Of a stretch of 64,000 nt of DNA, positions 23,233 to 35,070 are shown piece after piece. Under the pieces are notes generated by a model. That model saw only the letters and a program-made list of their open reading frames with translations, was not told the DNA's origin and did not search any database. Origin of the DNA: Kappaphycus alvarezii (lineage: Eukaryota > Rhodophyta > Florideophyceae > Gigartinales > Solieriaceae); NCBI GenBank assembly GCA_002205965.3, contig NADL03000544.1:366764-430763 (forward strand), written 5' to 3'. Every line of letters begins with the position of its first letter. Within the stretch, counting starts at the first letter, position 1. The position numbers were made by a program, and so were the translations under genes.

Positions 23233-26200
23233 TGTTACAATATTCGAACACTGAAATTAGGGAAGTAGATAGATTTATGCGGTTTTGTTATTAGTGTGGG
23301 ACTGCAGTGTCATTACCGTTGCTTGGAAGGGATGTATGTGGTTTCTTTATACGTTTCTATGAATCGGAATGCAAGGAATTACTACTGAAAAAGTTTAATG
23401 AGAGGAATGGGCTCCGTGCTAAATCCATACCACAGCACATACGCAGAAATTAAGATGGTAGATGCCGCTGAATAGGAGTAGGCGCAATCGGAGAGGACCT
23501 CTCTTCAAATAAAATCAATGACGATTAAAATTTTCCCTCGGCGTAATGGCCGCGAAAGCAACTTCATCATCGGTGATGCTTGTCTTGCAAAATGTAAATC
23601 TATGTACAGTGCATGGGGGAATACGAACTGATGCCAGAAACTGTTGAGTATCCAAAGCCAGAAATCAAACTTTTGACTTTGAAAACATGTTTGAGCCTTA
23701 AATGGTGCTATAAGATGTGAAATGAAGGAAAAACCCCAACACGGTGTTGAAGTAGGGAGGCTCTATTTGATGATTGCGGACAAAACGGTGGAATGAAGAA
23801 TGGTAGTGGACAATGTGAAACTTTTTGATCCCATCTATATAAAAATCCAGATGATTATGAAGTACTGTAGATAAATAAAGTTATGTACGGTCCTCATGGG
23901 AGGGAACTATTGCGTGCTTTTAATGAAGGAGTTGAGCAGTTCCATTAATCCGGTGCATACTAAAATGACAAAAGGGTAAAAAAATGGGAACAGAACGAAG
24001 GTAGCCCCCATCCTCGCAACCATTAACTCGAAAAAAATTTTGGTATTACCAACGTTCAGTAGGGAGCAGTTAATATAGCAGGAATCCATAAATCGCACTT
24101 ACGGAAGGGCTAAGGGGGAATGTGCGGTGAATTTACTGCGAGGTGTAGGGGGTTTGAGACCCGGATGGTTTGATTAGAAGTTGACTTAATACAGCGGTCA
24201 GGACCGACGTTTTTGTTTGACTACAAAGCTGTCTGGAGACCGGTCAACAGACATGCCACGTTTGAGGAGAGTACTAGGGCGGAAAGAAGTTGCGAAAGGA
24301 CCGAATTCGCGTTCGCGAAAACCATCATGCATCTATTCACGACAGATTTTGGCAGCCATGTGACCACAGAAAATGCGTCCGGATGCCACCCTCCCAAAGT
24401 GAAATCAGAAAATGGAAGGAGCCTCGTCCTGTGGGACGATGCTAAAATGAAGGGTTTTGACCTTAATTGCTTCTCTGACATGCCTGCGGTAAGGATAGTG
24501 AGAGGGCTGAATGGCCAAGGGTTTTGCACCGGAGTGGACTGTACAGTACACTGCAAAAGTATAGCAAAAAAGAAGGACCGAATAATGCATACCGCCGACA
24601 ACGTGTGTTCTGAATTCAGAAAAAAACAGAAATATGAGTTAGAAATAAGAATGAGAACATATATGTGAGTTATTATTACCGCAGAGGAAAGGGATAAATC
24701 AAACGGGGCTTCATACAGTTGGGCATGTCTGTAAAATTGTTTATTTTAAAAAAAAGCCTAAATGACAACGATGCATTACAGGAAAATTTCTCAGCAGATA
24801 GAGGATATCATGTTCTGTACTCTGTGGTATGGACAGGAAGCTACAGTATTCCGATCACCCCAGAGCCCGACAATACACAATAAGGGTTTAACGCAGCTCC
24901 GAGATGTTTACTCGGAAACTGCTGTAATCTCTGCGATTGGTCAGTTAGGGTTTTGAGACAAAGGCATTTTAAAAAAGTTTACAAACTAAATGTGTTACTG
25001 TCATTGATGAATTATTTGTGTACGTCGCTCAATGACGGCACGGTGCATTTTTACGAAAGTATAAGGAGCACAGCATCTGAATTCCTTGTCGCGAGGGAGT
25101 CAGGAGCACGGAACATGATCATATGGCACCACTGGAGTTGGATAGATTCAGAATCCCGCGCCGCTCCAGATTACCCGTCCTTTCTATATCTGTCCCTCCT
25201 TCCTGTCACTCCCACTCTTTTGACCGCAAGGCACCTTCACATACCGTTCAAGGGGCCACGTATCATTCTCGCAAGATCATGCACCATGCCCTCAAAATGT
25301 TTTCATTGGGTCTCCGACCCAAAAAAACTTTACGGTTAGTTTCAGAACAAATTGGAAAAGGCTGGAAATTCGAGCGCTGAGCAGTTTCCCAAGCGTTCAA
25401 ATTTGGATTTTTGATTTGTCCAAAAATTTTAAAGGTTTTTCCCAAGGCGTGGCATGTATACACCTAATATATTTAATTGTGATATTCGTGCGAGTCGACA
25501 GCTCCACTAATCTCTGTAGTGCCTATCTACGTAAATGTACCTAAACCAGTGAAGCATCCATTATCTTCAATTTGGTGAATTAATGGCCGCTACGCCGTAA
25601 TTGGCACTCATGCTGTGGCCTTCCACACCGCTCCCAACTTCTTTGCCTCCAAAACCAAATATGGTGTATACACATTTATGCTAAAGCATTACCACAGTGT
25701 TGCGGTAATTTACGACACCGCCGTATCCACCTTTGTACATTTATTGTTACCCATAGAGCAGGTATGCGGCCGTGTAGTCGGTCTGTACTCCAAGGGCACA
25801 GTCAGGTTATAATTTTTCTGCGAAAACACAGAACCAGGGGTACAGTGGCATGAGATGAGAAACCAATGGCATCTTCAACATTTAAAAAATGTATATATAG
25901 ACTAGAATGACAGTATATCCTAGGAAATGTCTTTTGGAGCTCTATGTATGATGTAATGTGCTGCAATAAATTTGCAACGATCATGGAGACGCTGGATGAG
26001 GATGTAGGGTAGTCACATGCCGTGTCATGATACACTTTAAAAAGAGGCTATAAGTATATTACGATCAATTTTATGATACAAGTTGTACGCAATCTGCCTG
26101 AAAAAAGTCATAGTTCAGGCCGGAGAGCAGCTTGAAATTGGTTGTGACGCATATACAGTAATGGGAAAGGATTATCTGACAAGCGGAAGAAAAATACTAA

Positions 26201-26788
26201 GAAGGAAGTACGTATGCTACTATTAAATACATAAGAAGGAAATTATAAATATGATATGAGGCCAAAAAGGATTGATTGGGTACAACATTGATCGAAATAG
26301 TAAAGGGATTATGCGCAAATAAATGAGCGTAAAATGGTCACTTACCAAGCATCACCTGCGCGACAAATCACGACGTTTCATATGAGATAATTTATCAATT
26401 TATTAGTCGCAGAAGCGAGATTCATCACGTCACTAGTCTCAACCCTTATGAATGCTTGATCTGGAAATGGTGATTCTCCTGGATTACGACAGCCGCAATT
26501 ATTCAATAGGGTTCAATTGTATATGGGATAACCGTAAAGGAGTACAGGTATGGATAGAAAACAGTCCTGTATTCCCCCTCTCCCTATCCCAAGTTCATAA
26601 AAAGGCACGAACTTCTCGGATAATAGCGGCCAGTGAATCTTATTTCTAAAAATGCACCAAAATGTTCCCCGACTCACTAGTTGGTAGAAGGAACAATGGA
26701 GAACGAAATATGTAATACGGGGCACGGCTATGTAATATCACTAATTTCCGCATTGATCGATATTGTGATCATAATTTTTTTTCGGTAT
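23233..26788. other. Mostly non-coding, no gene recognised
   Basis: The longest frames (24213-24668 plus, starting at TTG; 24221-24601 minus, opposite it) overlap each other and have no known motif. The minus frame begins with a hydrophobic stretch resembling a signal peptide, but without other support. The rest is AT-rich. Confidence 0.5.
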
Positions 26789-26795
26789 TTAAGCG

Positions 26796-26826
26796 TTTTG
26801 TCCCCTTTGATCAATATACTGATCAG
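26796..26826 (+). repeat. Left inverted repeat of piggyBac-like element
   Basis: Contains the near-palindrome TGATCAATATACTGATCA. It pairs with 28679-28706 in inverted orientation with a few differences. Confidence 0.65.
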
Positions 26827-27152
26827 TAGAGCTGATTTTTGCCCGTGTTTGAGCCCGACAACATTGCTTACCAAAAATTGTATCTCGAATCCAATCTTTT
26901 CAATGTAATAGGGAGCTCGTCCAGAGCACGCTGAAAGTTGGAGCACTCAAAGCGGTTCAGTAGTTGCCGACATGTGTCGGTTGACACACCGCTCTCCACC
27001 AGGATGCTTCCAACTCGAGATTTTACGGAAAATCTGCCCTCCTTTGACCAAATAGCAGACCATACTCCCCGTTTGATGCCTACAGAACATCCAGGGGAAC
27101 TTCCGAGTGCTCCAAATCAAAATCCCTCACAGGCGCATCCATCAACCGTGCG

Positions 27153-27839
27153 ATGCCAGGCACCTTCTGGAGCCCGGTTTTAGATGACTCTGATGCTCAA
27201 GCTCTGCATCTTAACAGAGGAGGAGCGGCTGCTGGTGCAGGTCGTAGTAGACGAGGCAGAGGAAAAGCATCCTCAACTGCTTCTGGGACTACAAGTAGAA
27301 CAAGAGGTTTATCAAGCACTCGTGTTTGTGGTGGAAGTCGTGGGCGTGGTCGGCACGGTGGAACCACAGCTTCAGTGCGTGGATTGCGTGGGGATCGTGG
27401 TAGTAGGGGTGCTAGAGGTGGTCCTGGAGGTAGTGCTGGTGGCAAAAGAGAAGATCCAAGCCACGGTTGGACAATTGATGATGAGGAGTGCAACGTTATT
27501 GAAATGGAGAAAGAATTTATCAACAAGACTGTTGAGAGTCGTGCAAGGTTGTTCTGTCTTACCGTGGTTAGAAATTTGGAAGTAGAGAGTAGTGTGAGGG
27601 GTATTTCACCAACAAGGGCCGGAACTGTCATTATGCTCTTAGATGGTCTGTTTCGACAGATATGCCAATGGTTGACCGAGTTCATACGTCACAAAATGTT
27701 GGAAAGGCCACAAATAATTATGTCTGACATGTATGATCGACGTACATTATTGGACTCTATTGAAACGTTTAGTACTTTGGAAAGTTACCGCAATCACTTG
27801 AACAGCGTCCAATCTATCGATCCATTCATTTTGGACTGA
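27153..27839 (+). CDS. RG/RGG-rich protein inside the piggyBac-like element
   Basis: A 228-codon frame starting at ATG. Residues about 22-105 are a Gly/Arg-rich low-complexity region (GRSRRGRGKAS; RGLRGDRGSRGARGGPGG) of the kind that binds RNA or is arginine-methylated. Residues 105-228 are ordinary and partly helical (WTIDDEECNVIEMEKEFINK; LLDGLFRQICQWLTEFIRHK) and are not recognised. The frame ends in TGA at 27837-27839; downstream, another frame continues to the zinc ribbon at 28.08 kb, so the original protein may have been longer. The overlapping minus and plus-2 frames are shadows of this repeat-rich sequence. Whether it is expressed is unknown. Confidence 0.45.
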   Translation: MPGTFWSPVLDDSDAQALHLNRGGAAAGAGRSRRGRGKASSTASGTTSRTRGLSSTRVCGGSRGRGRHGGTTASVRGLRGDRGSRGARGGPGGSAGGKREDPSHGWTIDDEECNVIEMEKEFINKTVESRARLFCLTVVRNLEVESSVRGISPTRAGTVIMLLDGLFRQICQWLTEFIRHKMLERPQIIMSDMYDRRTLLDSIETFSTLESYRNHLNSVQSIDPFILD

Positions 27840-27889
27840 ACATGTGAGCTACTGAGCTATGCAGGTTCATTGTCTGCAGCAGGAGAGCA

Positions 27890-28394
27890 ATTTAATCGCA
27901 GTGATCCTCTCGAATTAGAACAACAGTCCCAGCATGTCACTGTTCCAAAAAAGGAGGTTAGAAGGCTTGCGCCTCTAGCCCACGAGCGAAGAAACAAACA
28001 AATGGTGTTTTTCAATGCCTCAGATGGGATAGCTCTATGACTTGGCGTTCCAGGACATGAACCAAGGCAGGGTAAAGCTCTTTATTGCTCGTTGTGCGGA
28101 CAGAATCCGCCACCACGCAGAAGACATCGTTCTTCGTACTTTTGTTCTTTATGTGGCACATGCCTGTGCATCGGAATTCACCCTAGACTGCGCAGAAGTT
28201 GCTGGAACATATGGCACATTCATAAGGAGCTGAAACTACGCGTGACGCCTGATAATGTTAGCACTAGACCCAGCACGGAAGGTTCGTTAACGGGTGGAAG
28301 TAGTAAGGCTTCCTTACGCCAAACATCTGTCAGTGCCGTTCGCAGGAGTAACCAAATTGCTGGAAGCTCGGATAGTTATGGGGCGGTTGTTTAG
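27890..28394 (+). pseudogene. piggyBac-type C-terminal zinc ribbon, broken
   Basis: Reads SQHVTVPKKEVRRLAPLAHE, then a stop near 28038, then YCSLCGQNPPPRRRHRSSYF, then CSLCGTCLCIGIHPRLRRSC and WNIWHIHKEL (28081-28230). The order C-x2-C, C-x2-C, Cys, Cys, then WH is the cross-brace or zinc-ribbon tail of piggyBac-like transposases. A Ser/Thr-rich tail follows to 28394. The segment between the RG-rich ORF and this tail has stops and a frame change. It has no DDE part, so it cannot be a working transposase. Confidence 0.55.
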
Positions 28395-28678
28395 TATTCA
28401 ATCGTTGGTAGTGGTGAAAGGGGAGAGGTGGAAAGCGATAATGTGGTGAGGGAGGATTGAGAAGGAGAGAAAGCAGCTACAAGATCCGTGAATTCTGCGT
28501 TTAATACTGGAGTTCCGTCTGAGGCGGGGAGGGACCCTGGATACAGCTCTAATTAACCCACCAAGAGGTCGAGGAGTTCCACCGACAAGCCACCGCCTTT
28601 GAGCTTGAGAAAGAGGAGAAGGAAGTAGATGGTCGACATAGCAAAGCGATAGTTTGGATCGTTTAGTAAAGATGTCTG

Positions 28679-28706
28679 CTGATCAATATATTGATCAAGG
28701 GACAAT
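28679..28706 (-). repeat. Right inverted repeat of piggyBac-like element
   Basis: Contains TGATCAATATATTGATCA and AAGGGACAA. Its reverse complement matches the left repeat; TTAA follows at 28709-28712. Confidence 0.65.
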
Positions 28707-28712
28707 TTTTAA

Positions 28713-31086
28713 AGGCTTCAACCCCCCTCCAGGACCTCAAATTCAAAGGACTTCTGTTCCAAAAATTGTCCTCGCAGATATCCCAAACTTTGTGGGCTGA
28801 TAGAGCTTGCCGTCCACCAGGGCACCATGGTGTCAGAACAGTGAAACCCTCAAATACCTGCGACTACGTAACGTTTACATTTTGTGACACATATAGTGAT
28901 CATAAAACTCTGACATTAGGGATATGACAAAGTAGTAATGATTGTAGTGACGAGTGTGATTGTCCAAAACGCTCTGGCAGTTCATATAGAAAAACCGTAT
29001 GAGCTCTGATGGACACTAAGGTAATCACTGATACAAGGAGTCATAAAATGTCAGTTTCGGATTGTGTTGGAATACCCGCACTGTGTATATTATAAAATTG
29101 ATCGTTTCAAATGGAACTCTATTTGTCCAAGTTGTACAAATGTGTGTGGAAAATCCACTGAAGTCAAATCGTAGTGATCCAAACTGCAGCTTTTGTATCA
29201 TAGAGGTGTGTATAATTGTATGCTTGTATTGTTTTAAAACATTGAATTTTAGGGGGACACAGCTACTCTGCCATTGAAGAAGTATTCAATAAAACAGTTT
29301 CTATTAGTGATCAAATTATGAAGGAAGCAATGATTGTTTGAAGAAGGTCAAAATTCGGGAAGGGGAAATACTATAATAAAATTAAAACATTTTAATTAAA
29401 AAATGAGAAGGGCTGTCTAGCTTCGAATCTGAGATACGCCAAGTCTGAGCCACCCTACTAAGCTTTCTACCTCGAACGAAGAACCAAGTAATCATATTCA
29501 GCTTGGTCAGCAAGAGATATTAGCGATGGTGGCTTTTTGATATCTACATATGTACAGTATGTATTAGGATGAAGTCAAAGTATACATGGTGATATGAAAG
29601 TGCGAAGGTAGAAGGTAATATTAGGCAATATTTCGAGATTTAATGCCATGCCGAAATGTTGAAAAAAATAAGGAGATTCTTGATAAGCTGATACCACACT
29701 GAAGGGAACGCAGAAAATGCAGGTACAATGTAACAGCGAAACAATTTTTAATTAAATCAATATGGAAGGGTACTGATAAACAGAAATGTCAGGCGGTAAC
29801 TGTAAAAACATTTAAATGCATGGTTCTAAGGCTTTTTTTGGTGGGAAGACAGCGGGAAATATGAGCTGCTCTAGAAAAGATATATATAGTTATCATTATA
29901 TGTATTAAAATTTACGTTGCTAATGGTGAAAATTGTATTGCGAATAAATAGCAACTCGTTGACTATATTTTTATTATTACATATTAGTAAGGAAGGTAGG
30001 GCACGTGACAAAGTTTAGAATATATAGCCGTGAATAACATGGTTTCTAAAAAATACAAGCATGTATACTTTTATATAACTGTATAGTGTGTTCACCAGAA
30101 AATTACATTGGATTTTAATATGTAAGAAGTATTCGGGATAAAACTCCATAAGATACGCTAAACCCTGCCTGATTTATTATTACAGTGTAATGTGATACTG
30201 CGAGGGTGGAACTATATTACGAATTAGTATTCAAATTTTAATATGGAGGAAACAATCAAATTACTTTTCCAAGGATAATAGTCAACAAGATTTATTCATA
30301 TGAGATCTATTCAATACTCAATTCCGGCTTAAAATATGTATTTAGTGATATGAACCGCCAATATATACTTGAATCACTTACGGAAGGAAGAGTAGTAATT
30401 TACAGCTGGAATTGAAACTTGCGACATCCCCAGAATGCACTGATTATATAAATGGAAAAGTTTTAAAAAATTAACAAGTCTGGAGGACATAATCGCACAG
30501 GAGATTCTCAGAACTCAGAAAATTTAGGAATTAAAAGTAAGGAGCAATGAAACCCAGTGGTTATCATCAACTATTAACTGTAAAATCGAAAACATTTACT
30601 CGTAACGAAAAAAACAGCGCAGCCAGTCGTTGTGGTAACTACTCTAAACTAGTTATAGGTATCAAATGACCTTTTGAGAGGTCGTGTCGAGTTTAGCTTG
30701 TAGGTATTTGGTTCCTAAAAAGATGGCAATATAGTAACGGAACAAATAGAAAACGTAACGAACCGTAAACAAACTGGAGGAACAGGGTGTAATAAGAATT
30801 AAGTCATTCCTCCTCTCGGAACCAGAACATTTACAGTAAAAATAAATCGTCACTGCAGTATGACAATACGCGATGAATGAGAACGACAACATAATTTATA
30901 AGAAAACGACCTATTTACTGAATGAACCGACCAGGTTGAGACAATTGTTCCGGCGCTTCATGCGAAAATGCAATACCGGTCCTCCCAGAATTGAATATAT
31001 ACCCTCGTACTCACCATGTAACTATAGAGCCCATTGTCACTAATACTAATCTACAATCACTGTAAAAGGATCTCAGTATTCGAAGG
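28713..31086. other. AT-rich intergenic, no gene recognised
   Basis: Only short ORFs without recognisable content; very AT-rich from 29.3 to 30.6 kb. Confidence 0.6.
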
Positions 31087-33898
31087 ATGAGTGAAATGTC
31101 TGAAAGGAAGAAGTTCGAGGTATGTTTCGAACAAGGTAGCGATTTTGAGGTAATTGATTTGGAGGAAGACGCAGATGAGGTCACCGAGATACAACCAATT
31201 GAATCTTCTGGGCAAAGACCATCACCTCCCCTACATCAAATTGCATCCGATTGCGATGTTAAAAAATAGTTGAATTGGAACATCATAGAAATGATACGGG
31301 ACCCAACATCGGGTTTTTTCCAGATGACGACACGACCTAGGTTTGACAGGTTTGTCGGGGCAAAATACGTTCAGTTCCATGACTTCCCGAAAGACTAGAG
31401 CTTTTTGATTACACTAGAGAGCCATGAGGAGGGTATATTGCATGTAATAAAGGGAATGAATAGTCACGAGCTTCTGAATGAGTTGGTGTATAAGTTCAAG
31501 ACGAGAGGACGAAGTGAATGTCAAGTACCTTTCTTGGGTAATGTAACAATGACCAGAAGGAAGTATATATGTACTGGAATACGCCACTGCATACGAATGG
31601 CTGATGAGAACAAGCATACGCATCGTAGTATGACACCAGAGGTCAAAGTATATTACGATAAACAGAAAGCACATACTAAGTTGCCATATTCATCAGATAT
31701 TGTAATGGAGAGGGCTGTTCATACGTACCACACGATTCGTAAAATGAGCGAGAGTGGATATTGCAAGTTTGTTGGGATGGTCACCGAAGGAGACGATCCC
31801 ACATTCGGAGGGAAGAGGAGTACTAAGAAACCAATAATGAGAAGAAACAAAAAAACAATACTCGTTTTGTTGGTTGCTCAGGAATATCATGGGATTTCAG
31901 TGATCCTATCGGAGGTTACAAGAGTTCTGAGAAGCGAAATATGTCGTTTCCACTTAAGGACATGACCAAGAATGGCATAGATTCACTGGAACATATGCTG
32001 AGGACCGGAAATATACACGAAATTGTGGAAAAGTGCAATTACGTATCCCCAAAAAGCCGGAGAGGTGCAACATGATGTGGTATTTGCTTTTCTAGTCTTG
32101 CTGAAACGGAATTCTGCCCATTACAGCTGTTTATATTCGAAATCGAGCAGGAAAACAAAACAGGGAAGTAGGACTGCCTACCAATTCAGAAATATGTAAA
32201 ACAGGATCGATACCCAAACAAAATCCTCTAAACTGACAGGAAAAATTATTTTCGCCGTTGCGTTCGGTACACACCACCACTCACTGCCACCAATACCTCA
32301 AGTCACAGTCGAGAAGGGAAGAATGCTGGCTGCAGAAAAAATTAAGGCTCCGGATGCGAAACCTGTTGTTATAAAGGTAAGGACACAGGACAAAACATAT
32401 CACACAAGGATTTGGCGTATGGAATCAGGCTAAAATTGGAAAAGCAGCAGTATATCGCATAAACTCTGCAGCCCGTGAAAACGGACAATCTTTTTGCCAA
32501 CAGATTAACTCAATGTTTAGGATGGTTGCGGACCCGATGGAAAACTACGTAAGGGATATACGAACAATTAAACATGGTTTCGTTCTCCTCCTAGCAATGT
32601 ATTCAACGTTACGAAATGCTGCAACAGCATCGTTTCTAGGAGGTGATGAAACATATAAATCTCTGTCCGGATATAGGAGGAACCCTCTCGACAAAGATTG
32701 GTATGTATACAATGTTGTTGCAAGACAAAACATATTTAAAAGTGAGGCTGCAGGAACAACGACTGTAGTTGTCGCACGTTTCTTGATGTCACGCCTTACT
32801 ACAGAAGGATACAGAGCCGGATGGTCTATGTTCCTGGAACATCTGCGGCTGAATTATGTCAGCTTTTTTGGGCGAAACGACAATTCCAATACTGAACTTA
32901 TAAGAAGTGCCGAATTAACTTTACCTACGCGCCGATGGGTGCTGAATTTGAATCTACGGCAATTGATATGCGTGGTATTACAAAGTAATTCGAGACCTTT
33001 GAGGGCCAAGGGATAGCTATGGCCTTTGAAGAAGCGAGAGGTGCCCCAAAGGAACTTCACGTAGAGTCAATTGTGGTGGGATGTGATGTCCACTTCGAAC
33101 GCAATGTTAAAACAAGGGCAGCCAAAGTAGGTGTTGTAATGGCAGGAAAGTTTTGAGAGGCAATGCAGAATCTCCTCAATTCAACCACAAAAAAATTACG
33201 CGGACAACTGGATGGTAGGAAATCGCAAAATTGACCCTCAATGGATTAGCTGGGTTGAAAATCATGGTATCAAGTGTATGGTGGCGGCTTTTTATTCCAA
33301 AATGGACTGTGACACAAAGTCTCTATGTTTTCACGACAAAAACGGCGTTAAAAGCCAGAACAGGATCGGAAATAACATATGTGGAGTACAGATGATTCCG
33401 GTTATCGCCATCACTAAGCTGAAACAACTGGATGCAGATAGAATGAGCGAGCTTGGATCGGAGTCCTGGAAGCGTCGGCAAATCAGACCTTCCCGAAATA
33501 TCGGTGGAACTATGACACAGAAACCGCCCGCCTCTAAGCGCAAATCTTCATTGCTTCCCACATCTATTCGATTCATGAAACCGCAAAAGTTTCGAAATCA
33601 AAATGAAGTTCAAGAAAACCTTCGCGCTGTATCTAAACTGCTTTGGAGTGCTATGACGGATATTGGAAACGATTTTGTTCGCCCAAAAATACTTTCGAGT
33701 CTTTATTTTGATGTTGAAAATGCACTAATAGGTGGAGCCATCAAAGTGGAGGACATCCGTATGAAAGTCCTGCGCAAAATGAATGAACACGCCGAAGATG
33801 ATAAAATTGGAACTATTCTCTCCCATGCCTATTTTGCATCGATTCCGACAAAGTCCGGAGACATGATTACGTCTGAAGATACCTCCATTACGCCGTAA
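31087..33898 (+). pseudogene. FLYWCH + MULE-like transposase pseudogene
   Basis: A series of plus-strand frames forms one decayed protein. 31087-31269: acidic N-terminus. 31405-31965: YKFKTRGRSE, then RRKYICTGIRHCIRMADENK, then HTH; the order C-x5-C-x8-H-x-H after an aromatic/basic strand is the FLYWCH zinc-finger layout that often precedes MULE transposases. 32513-33016: FLGGDETYKSLSGYRRNP (candidate first Asp), YVYNVVA, EGYRAGWSMFLEHL. About 33010-33120: GQGIAMAFEEA and IVVGCDVHFERNVKTRA, matching the MULE GC-x-FH-x-Q segment. 33212-33898: a basic C-terminal region. In-frame stops and shifts break it at least four times. MULE transposases cut and rejoin element ends. No terminal repeats were identified. 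The FLYWCH call is the better supported half. Confidence 0.5.
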
Positions 33899-35070
33899 GA
33901 AGTTTAAGGTCAAGTATCCACAGTAGCACGCCACGTCATATCACAGGAGCGACAGTAGTACGCGTCCAAGGGTCTGACCTTCGACCAATGCTTTACAAGT
34001 AGGTTCACATCTAATGTAGTAAAACAGAAATCTTATACTGAGATGGTTCCTCAATACATTCCTTCATGATCGGGGTAATTTATGTAGTTTTCCAAATTCA
34101 TATCAATGGTTTAGAAGAATTATGATGGTCGCGAAATACGTCATGTCAGTAAGTCTAAAATACATTAGTGTGAAATAATCGGAGTCCAGCTGTTGACAAG
34201 AAACAAAACAATGTGTTTAGAAATTGATAAGACAATAATTTCCAACACCCTATTTTATATAAATATACATGCATACTGTACACCACGTATGTGTTCAGTC
34301 GTGAAGGAATTGTATTGATAAAATACCGGGGTAGGCTGAACTGACCGGATGAGGTCTGTACTTACCTTCCATTACCCTACGATTTTATTCAACTGTTTCC
34401 CTATTGGCTGGGAACCCTAGTAATGTGATGGTCATGATACGAAGTGTCAGCATTGAGGAGATTGAAGGCTTCACCTTTATATTAACAGAGAAAGAGAATA
34501 AAAAGTGGTACCGATAATGAAACTGTTATTTGGATCTGCGACAGGTAACAATCAGGAGGGCTTGCATCCTCATAACTGGATAATGAGTCGAGTAATATTA
34601 ACATGGATTTCCTTTCGAGGAGATGCCACTCGGTGCGCTGCGGCGGTAGAAACACCCATTCCTCATCATAAGTAACCATGACCGTAGGTGCCAGTAGGAG
34701 GAATAAAGATGTTTTGCTAATTGTAAACATCACCATAGTGTGGATCTGGTACGTTTTTTCGAGAATAGTACCTGAACAGGTGTATAATGCGAAAATGGGA
34801 ACGCAAAATTGACAGTGTGAGGCGCGATAGTGATAGTCAAAACTAGGTCCCGGTAGTACAAAATATACGTCCCTGAGATGAAGATGTTTATTGGATTGTA
34901 GCAACATTCCTGAGAAATTGGTTTTAGGGCATGAGAATATATATTTTCTTGTCTTAATCAAACATGTATGTAAATGGTTGGGAAAGAGGAGTGGTTATAA
35001 GTATGGTGAAACTGTAAAATATGACAAAGCACCACTATAGTATTGGTGCCCTGCTCGTCGTCAATGCATA
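33899..35070. other. Intergenic; one unrecognised minus-strand ORF
   Basis: An ORF of 159 codons on the minus strand (34961-34482) has a hydrophobic middle (MFTISKTSLFLLLAPTVMV) but no motif I know. The rest is AT-rich and without recognisable coding sequence. Confidence 0.4.

Larger units (their letters stand above)
26793..28708 (+). mobile_element. TTAA-flanked piggyBac-like derivative element
   Basis: Inverted repeats lie near both ends: 26796-26826 reads TTTTGTCCCCTTTGATCAAT then ATACTGATCAG, and the reverse complement of 28679-28706 reads TTGTCCCTTGATCAATATAT then TGATCAG. TTAA lies just outside each (26789-26792 and 28709-28712), as expected for piggyBac target sites. Inside are an RG-rich protein and a piggyBac-type C-terminal zinc ribbon, but no recognisable catalytic domain. 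It looks like an internally deleted or chimeric non-autonomous element of 1.9 kb. TTAA is common in AT-rich DNA, so the target-site call is moderate. Confidence 0.6.

Noticed and set aside
24221..24601. Minus-strand ORF beginning like a signal peptide, opposite a 151-codon plus ORF
   Set aside because: Neither strand has a recognised domain; the plus frame lacks an ATG start, so I list no gene.
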